A DNA stretch of 32,939 bases. Source: a virus. The notes below the pieces were generated by a model. It was not told where the DNA came from. It did no database searches and was given only the letters and a program-made list of their open reading frames with translations. The stretch covers positions 1 to 32,939 of IMG/VR virus record IMGVR_UViG_3300030090_002268; one strand, 5' to 3'. Both the position numbers and the translations under genes were made by a program. Positions 29,731 to 32,939 of this stretch are shown here, piece after piece; position 1 is the stretch's first letter, and each line of letters opens with the position of its first letter.

Positions 29731-29916
29731 ATGTTTGCATTTATTAAAAATTTATTTTTAAAAAAAAAGAAGAAACCTCTTAAAATAACACATTTGCAAA
29801 TTATGACTAAATCACAATTATTTAAATTAGGCAAAAAACATAATCTTAGTTTTGATAAAAAAATACAAAAATCAGAACTTGTACACATTCTGTTTGATTA
29901 TTTGAAAGATAGATAA
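29731..29916 (+). CDS. Rho-N/SAP-like small protein
   Basis: The 61-aa protein starts with a hydrophobic/basic segment (F-A-F-I-K-N-L-F-L followed by five Lys). Its C-terminal 35 residues fit the two-helix Rho-N/SAP fold (M-T-K-S-Q-L-F-K-L-G-K-K-H, then K-S-E-L-V-H-I-L-F-D-Y-L). Such domains bind nucleic acid or capsid proteins. It lies between holin and lysozyme; the function is unknown. Its last base is shared with the lysozyme start (TAATG). Confidence 0.6.
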   Translation: MFAFIKNLFLKKKKKPLKITHLQIMTKSQLFKLGKKHNLSFDKKIQKSELVHILFDYLKDR

Positions 29917-30341
29917 TGTATGAAGATTTGAAAAAAAGAATAAAGTATCACGAGGGTTTTAGAGACCATGTTTATTTGGACAGCCTTGGTAAAAAAACTA
30001 TAGGGTATGGTCACCTATGTAGAAGTGATGAAAGTTGGGATATGGACAAGGCATATGATATAGAAGTGTTGGAAGAGTGTTTTGAAAAAGATTTTCAGGT
30101 TGCTGTCAATGGTGCGGAAACTTTAATTGGTAAAATCAATATGAACAATACAGCAAAAGAAGTAATTATTGAAATGGTTTTTCAACTAGGCAAAACAGGT
30201 GTAAAAAAATTTAAAAAAATGTGGGCAGCCTTTAAAAAAGGGGATACGAAAGAAGCTGCAAAACAAATGTTAGATAGTAAATGGGCAGACCAAACATCGC
30301 AAAGAGCAGAACATCTTGCATCTATAATACGATCCATCTAA
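29916..30341 (+). CDS. Endolysin: T4-type lysozyme (GH24 muramidase)
   Basis: The 141-aa enzyme hydrolyses peptidoglycan. The catalytic triad is visible as Glu13 (Y-H-E-G-F-R), Asp22 (Y-L-D-S-L-G) and Thr28 (K-T-I-G-Y-G-H), with the spacing of T4 lysozyme E11/D20/T26. A C-terminal lobe follows with M-V-F-Q-L-G and W-A-D-Q-T-S-Q-R-A (typical substrate cleft Q-R-A). No signal peptide, so it depends on the holin. Last gene of the rightward operon; its stop directly abuts that of the convergent gene. Confidence 0.94.
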   Translation: MYEDLKKRIKYHEGFRDHVYLDSLGKKTIGYGHLCRSDESWDMDKAYDIEVLEECFEKDFQVAVNGAETLIGKINMNNTAKEVIIEMVFQLGKTGVKKFKKMWAAFKKGDTKEAAKQMLDSKWADQTSQRAEHLASIIRSI

Positions 30342-30815
30342 TTATTTCATCAAATAATTTATCTCCCATACAAGTGCTATAAATCCAATGACAATGGCTA
30401 TTATAATAATGGTAATTTTTTTTGCTCTTTCCTTTTCAATAATTTGTTGTCTTAATCTTTTTTTATGTAATGCTCTTTGGTGACTGATCTCTTTCTGTAA
30501 ATCCTCCCATTGCTGTAATCCGTTAGGAGCATACAATAAAAATATTTCTCTAAGCTCTTCTTTCATTTGTTTTAATTCCTGTTTTCGTAAATGAGCAGCT
30601 ATAGCATTTTGTTCTATCGTGGAAAATTTACCAAAAAGTTTTCCTGTAATTGTTTTGCCTTTTTGACTAGCTGCAACATCCATAACAGATTCAGCATTTG
30701 CCCATTTTAATATTGGACTAGCTAAATCATGCAAACCTTTGCCGACCTTAACACCTTGTTGAATTAGTGAAGTAGCACTTTTGATTGCTGCAAATGCACT
30801 GATTGGATCAATCAT
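30342..30815 (-). CDS. Conserved late protein with C-terminal membrane segment
   Basis: The 157-aa protein begins M-I-D-P-I-S-A-F-A-A-I-K-S-A-T and contains a G-V-K-V-G-K-G-L-H-D-L motif, a long charged coiled coil (~75-130) and a transmembrane helix (I-T-I-I-I-I-A-I-V-I-G-F-I) near the end. Similar proteins with M-I/L-D-P-I-S occur downstream of tail fibre genes in T7-type marine phages. Function is unknown. It is the end of the leftward late block. Its ATG overlaps the preceding gene's stop, and its own stop directly follows that of the lysozyme. Confidence 0.7.
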   Translation of the reverse strand: MIDPISAFAAIKSATSLIQQGVKVGKGLHDLASPILKWANAESVMDVAASQKGKTITGKLFGKFSTIEQNAIAAHLRKQELKQMKEELREIFLLYAPNGLQQWEDLQKEISHQRALHKKRLRQQIIEKERAKKITIIIIAIVIGFIALVWEINYLMK

Positions 30816-31084
30816 GTTTTTTTATTTCTTTTTACGAAATTCTTAGCTGCCTGGACACTACCAAAACCCCATGCTTTTAAAGCTAATGCTTTTCTTGTAG
30901 GTCTTCCCTTTTCATCTTTCATTGGACCTTTCATACCAGCAAAACGAGCTGCAAAACTAACTCTTCTTGGACTTGTACCTGTTTTTAATGGTTTTTTTAA
31001 ATTAGAACCTTGTGTTCTTTTGAAAAACTTCCTACCGGCTTCATTGAGACCACCCCTAGGATTTTGATATTTCTTAGCAACCAT
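30812..31084 (-). CDS. DUF6321-like basic protein
   Basis: The 90-aa Lys/Arg-rich protein shows Y-Q-N-P-R-G-G-L-N-E-A-G-R-K-F-F-K-R (~6-23), then G-x-x-x-R-R-V-S-F-A-A-R-F-A-G-M-K-G-P-M (~36-55) and K-G-R-P-T-R-K-A-L-A-L-K-A-W-G (~59-73). This is a pattern I associate with DUF6321, found in T7-type phages and some large phages. Function is unknown; the basic charge suggests nucleic-acid contact in the head. It is coupled by overlaps to both neighbours. Confidence 0.75.
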   Translation of the reverse strand: MVAKKYQNPRGGLNEAGRKFFKRTQGSNLKKPLKTGTSPRRVSFAARFAGMKGPMKDEKGRPTRKALALKAWGFGSVQAAKNFVKRNKKT

Positions 31085-31278
31085 TATAAAACCTTAAATA
31101 TAACTCCCATCATTGAACATAGTATAGTAAGTGTAGAACCCATAATCAATAACTCAAGCCTTTTTATTCTGCTTTCAAGATTATCTAGACTTTTTTGTGT
31201 TGCTGATCTATAAACTTTGCACTCTCTTTCATGTGCTTCCATTTCTGATGCCACATCATGTATTGTTCTTGTATCCAT
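31084..31278 (-). CDS. Coiled-coil plus transmembrane protein (XhlA-like)
   Basis: The 64-aa protein has E-M-E-A-H-E-R-E-C (~12-20), a coiled coil L-D-N-L-E-S-R-I-K-R-L-E, and a C-terminal transmembrane helix (I-M-G-S-T-L-T-I-L-C-S-M-M-G-V-I-F). This arrangement is that of haemolysin XhlA-type phage proteins, which attach to membranes and often assist lysis. Here it lies in the late block away from the lysis genes. Its stop overlaps the next ATG (TAATG). Confidence 0.65.
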   Translation of the reverse strand: MDTRTIHDVASEMEAHERECKVYRSATQKSLDNLESRIKRLELLIMGSTLTILCSMMGVIFKVL

Positions 31279-31280
31279 TT

Positions 31281-31715
31281 TTAACTTGGTTGTGTTGGAA
31301 ATGAAACTGCATTCACTTCAGCTTCGGTTGTTAAATCTTTGGTAATGTCTCTCAGTTTTTGCCTGTAAGTTTTCCACTCTGCCTTTTTGTCATCAGAAAG
31401 TTGGTTGTCGTTATTAACTGTCCATTCTGATTTATCAAGTAAAGTATTTCTCTTGTCTCTTAAAATTTCTATTGCTGCGTTAAAAAGTTGAGTGGCTGTA
31501 TATACTGTATAAGAAACAGTAGCATCATCTAAAGATGTGCCTGTTACTTTTGTATTTTCGTTTCCAACATATTTAATTTGATCTCCAAACAAAGCATATT
31601 CTTCTGAAGTAAATTCTCTTGTATTAGAATCATTAGCATGATTTGTCTGATCTGTCGCATTATCCGAGTTAAGTGCTATTAGTCCTTCTGGTGTAAGTTT
31701 TACATATGCTTTCAT
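31281..31715 (-). CDS. Tail fibre assembly chaperone (Phage_tail_APC-like)
   Basis: The 144-aa protein ends with the pattern of the phage tail assembly chaperone family: L-R-D-K-R-N-T-L-L-D-K-S-E-W-T near residues 84-98, then L-S-D-D-K-K-A-E-W-K-T-Y-R-Q-K-L-R-D-I-T (~106-125) and F-P-T-Q-P at the end. It lies 7 nt after the tail fibre stop, as expected for a fibre-specific chaperone. The N-terminus is unrelated to anything I recognise and probably binds the fibre tip. Confidence 0.82.
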   Translation of the reverse strand: MKAYVKLTPEGLIALNSDNATDQTNHANDSNTREFTSEEYALFGDQIKYVGNENTKVTGTSLDDATVSYTVYTATQLFNAAIEILRDKRNTLLDKSEWTVNNDNQLSDDKKAEWKTYRQKLRDITKDLTTEAEVNAVSFPTQPS

Positions 31716-31722
31716 AACTATC

Positions 31723-32939
31723 CTATTGAAATGCTGTTAATGTTCCTACGCATTGATTTACACTAAGCACTATACTTGTGCCTGTTGGTATTAAAACTGT
31801 TGCCATTGCTCTTCTGGCACTTTGTGTATCATCAGAAAAAATACCAAAAAATGTGCTTGTATTATGTGTCATGCCAAGTGGTGAGGTTGTTCCTGAAGTT
31901 ACCTTATAACTTATTTCTGTTTTATCACTTGCGTTACCACCAATAATAAATACTGGTATATTAGCTGTCAAACTAGATATAGTAAAAGTGCCTGTGCTAG
32001 TTGTTGTGGCTTTTTGTGTTACTGTAGAACCAGCTGGAGTTTGAAAACTAGGTACGGCACCTGCTCCTGCACTTGTTAATACTTGACCAGAACTACCTGT
32101 AGCAACTGCAACTGGGTTTCCAGATGTATCATATGAAATTAAATTTCCATCTGTACCAGAAGCCATTTTTGCTAAAGTAATTGCGTCATCTTGAATCTCT
32201 GCTGTAGCTACACCATCATCTTTAATAGTTACAGCACCACTACTTACCGAAAAATTGTCACTACTAAATGATGCTATGCCTTTATTTGAAGATGAAGCAT
32301 CTTCTCCCGCAATCGTTACTGTGTCAGTCGCACCGCCTGATGTATCTATACCTTCACCACCAGCTATAGTTAAAGTGTTACCATTGCTTATGGTCTGATT
32401 ACTTCCAGAATCACCCGCTAATGTAAAGCTAGTCATATCTCCTGTACCATCTGCACCTGAATATGCAAAATGTACACTCACTCCATCAAGATTAGAAAAT
32501 GATCCAGAACTTGTCAGATGCGTCACAGCTACCTTACTGTATCCACTAGCATCAGTTACTGATCCCGTTACCTTAAAAGTCGCATAAGTTGCTGGCGTTG
32601 CTTCTTTGGTAACAGTAATAATACCCCTTGCCACAGCATTCGTAACATCGTCAAATGATTGTACAAAAGTTGTAATATCTGCACCCGCATCATCAGCATC
32701 ATCAATAAATAATACGGATACACTTGATAAAGTGCCGTTGTTAAAAGCAATCTTACCTGATCCCGGATCTGCGTCACTTGTTGAATTACTAAAAGTCATA
32801 GAAAGTTGTGGGTTTGCTCCTGTTGCACCCGTACTACCAGTGCTACCGGTACTACCGGTGCTACCGGTGCTACCAGTATCACCCTTGCTTCCAGAAGCTG
32901 TAAAGTGTACTGATAGTTCATCAGCTGCACTAAAGGTAT
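31723..32939 (-). CDS. Tail fibre protein, C-terminal part (gene begins at the left end of the window)
   Basis: This is the continuation of the gene starting at 1292. No start codon is needed here: the frame enters from 32939, passes through the 98-bp overlap and a collagen-like linker (about seven G-x-T triplets), and continues to the stop at 31723. It encodes the third ~118-residue repeat (S-D-A-D-P-G-S-G at its start, ending H-F-A-Y-S-G-A-D-G). A Gly/Ser/Thr-rich shaft and a receptor-binding end follow. The shaft motif M-A-S-G-T-D-G-N-L-I-S-Y-D and G-Q-V-L-T-S-A-G-A-G-A are common in marine phage fibres. A Met at 32799 could be mistaken for the start. Full length is 802 aa. Confidence 0.9.
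   Translation of the reverse strand, partial: TFSAADELSVHFTASGSKGDTGSTGSTGSTGSTGSTGATGANPQLSMTFSNSTSDADPGSGKIAFNNGTLSSVSVLFIDDADDAGADITTFVQSFDDVTNAVARGIITVTKEATPATYATFKVTGSVTDASGYSKVAVTHLTSSGSFSNLDGVSVHFAYSGADGTGDMTSFTLAGDSGSNQTISNGNTLTIAGGEGIDTSGGATDTVTIAGEDASSSNKGIASFSSDNFSVSSGAVTIKDDGVATAEIQDDAITLAKMASGTDGNLISYDTSGNPVAVATGSSGQVLTSAGAGAVPSFQTPAGSTVTQKATTTSTGTFTISSLTANIPVFIIGGNASDKTEISYKVTSGTTSPLGMTHNTSTFFGIFSDDTQSARRAMATVLIPTGTSIVLSVNQCVGTLTAFQ
32840..32939. repeat. Right copy of terminal direct repeat
   Basis: Identical to bases 1-98, with one mismatch at 32938 corresponding to base 99. It includes the period-9 Gly-Ser-Thr tract (32831-32875), which is slippage-prone and may be where the assembler opened the circle. 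Confidence 0.9.

Noticed and set aside
32568-32799. A separate fibre gene starting at the Met at 32799, and a 69-codon frame in the same place.
   Set aside because: The frame is open through the right end and joins the left-end gene in frame; the shorter frame is a shadow in another register.

Overview
The window looks like a complete, circularly assembled genome of a small marine podovirus. It is A+T-rich (about one third G+C by eye), has almost no intergenic space, and encodes a short-tailed virion. The modules are a T7-type portal, scaffold, capsid, tail tubular A and B proteins, internal virion proteins and a T7-type tail fibre. Bases 1-98 are repeated exactly at 32840-32937. Joining the ends at this overlap gives a circle of about 32,839 bp and an unbroken 802-codon tail-fibre gene across the junction. 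The A+T bias, the gene content, and the absence of RNA polymerase, DNA polymerase and integrase genes recall uncultured marine podoviruses related to pelagiphage HTVC010P (hosts in the SAR11 clade). The host assignment is inference from memory of that group, not something the sequence proves.

Layout. (1) A leftward late block runs from 19300 down to 1 and, across the junction, from 32939 down to 30342. In transcription order it holds: a small membrane protein, terminase large subunit, six tiny lysine-rich proteins, two short paralogues flanking a GNAT acetyltransferase, portal, a Bbp19-like protein, scaffold, capsid, a decoration-like protein, a rho-independent terminator, tail tubular A and B, three internal virion proteins, tail fibre, tail-fibre chaperone and three small structural or accessory proteins. 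(2) A 460-bp A+T-rich control region lies at 19301-19761. (3) A rightward early block (19762-22683) holds fourteen small genes, nearly all unrecognised. (4) A leftward replication operon (26136 to 22734) encodes DUF1376 protein, RepB-type primase, SF2 helicase, a zinc-knuckle peptide, a coiled-coil protein and a Ref-like HNH nuclease. (5) A control region at 26137-26649 holds a Cro-like repressor gene, hexamer repeats that may be the origin, and divergent sigma70-type promoters. (6) A rightward operon (26650-30341) encodes an SSB-like protein, two small exported proteins, a Cas4/RecB-like exonuclease, a zinc-ribbon protein, terminase small subunit, holin, a Rho-N-like protein and GH24 lysozyme.

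How it fits together. The primase, helicase, SSB-like protein and exonuclease would recruit host polymerase for replication and recombination. The repressor probably sits on TTAAC/GTTAA operator-like sequences that overlap three promoter regions. Terminase small and large subunits are encoded in opposing operons, with the small subunit grouped with lysis genes. Most adjacent genes overlap by 1-4 nt (TAATG or ATGA), so translational coupling is pervasive. About twelve genes listed here are shorter than 60 codons and were found by direct reading.
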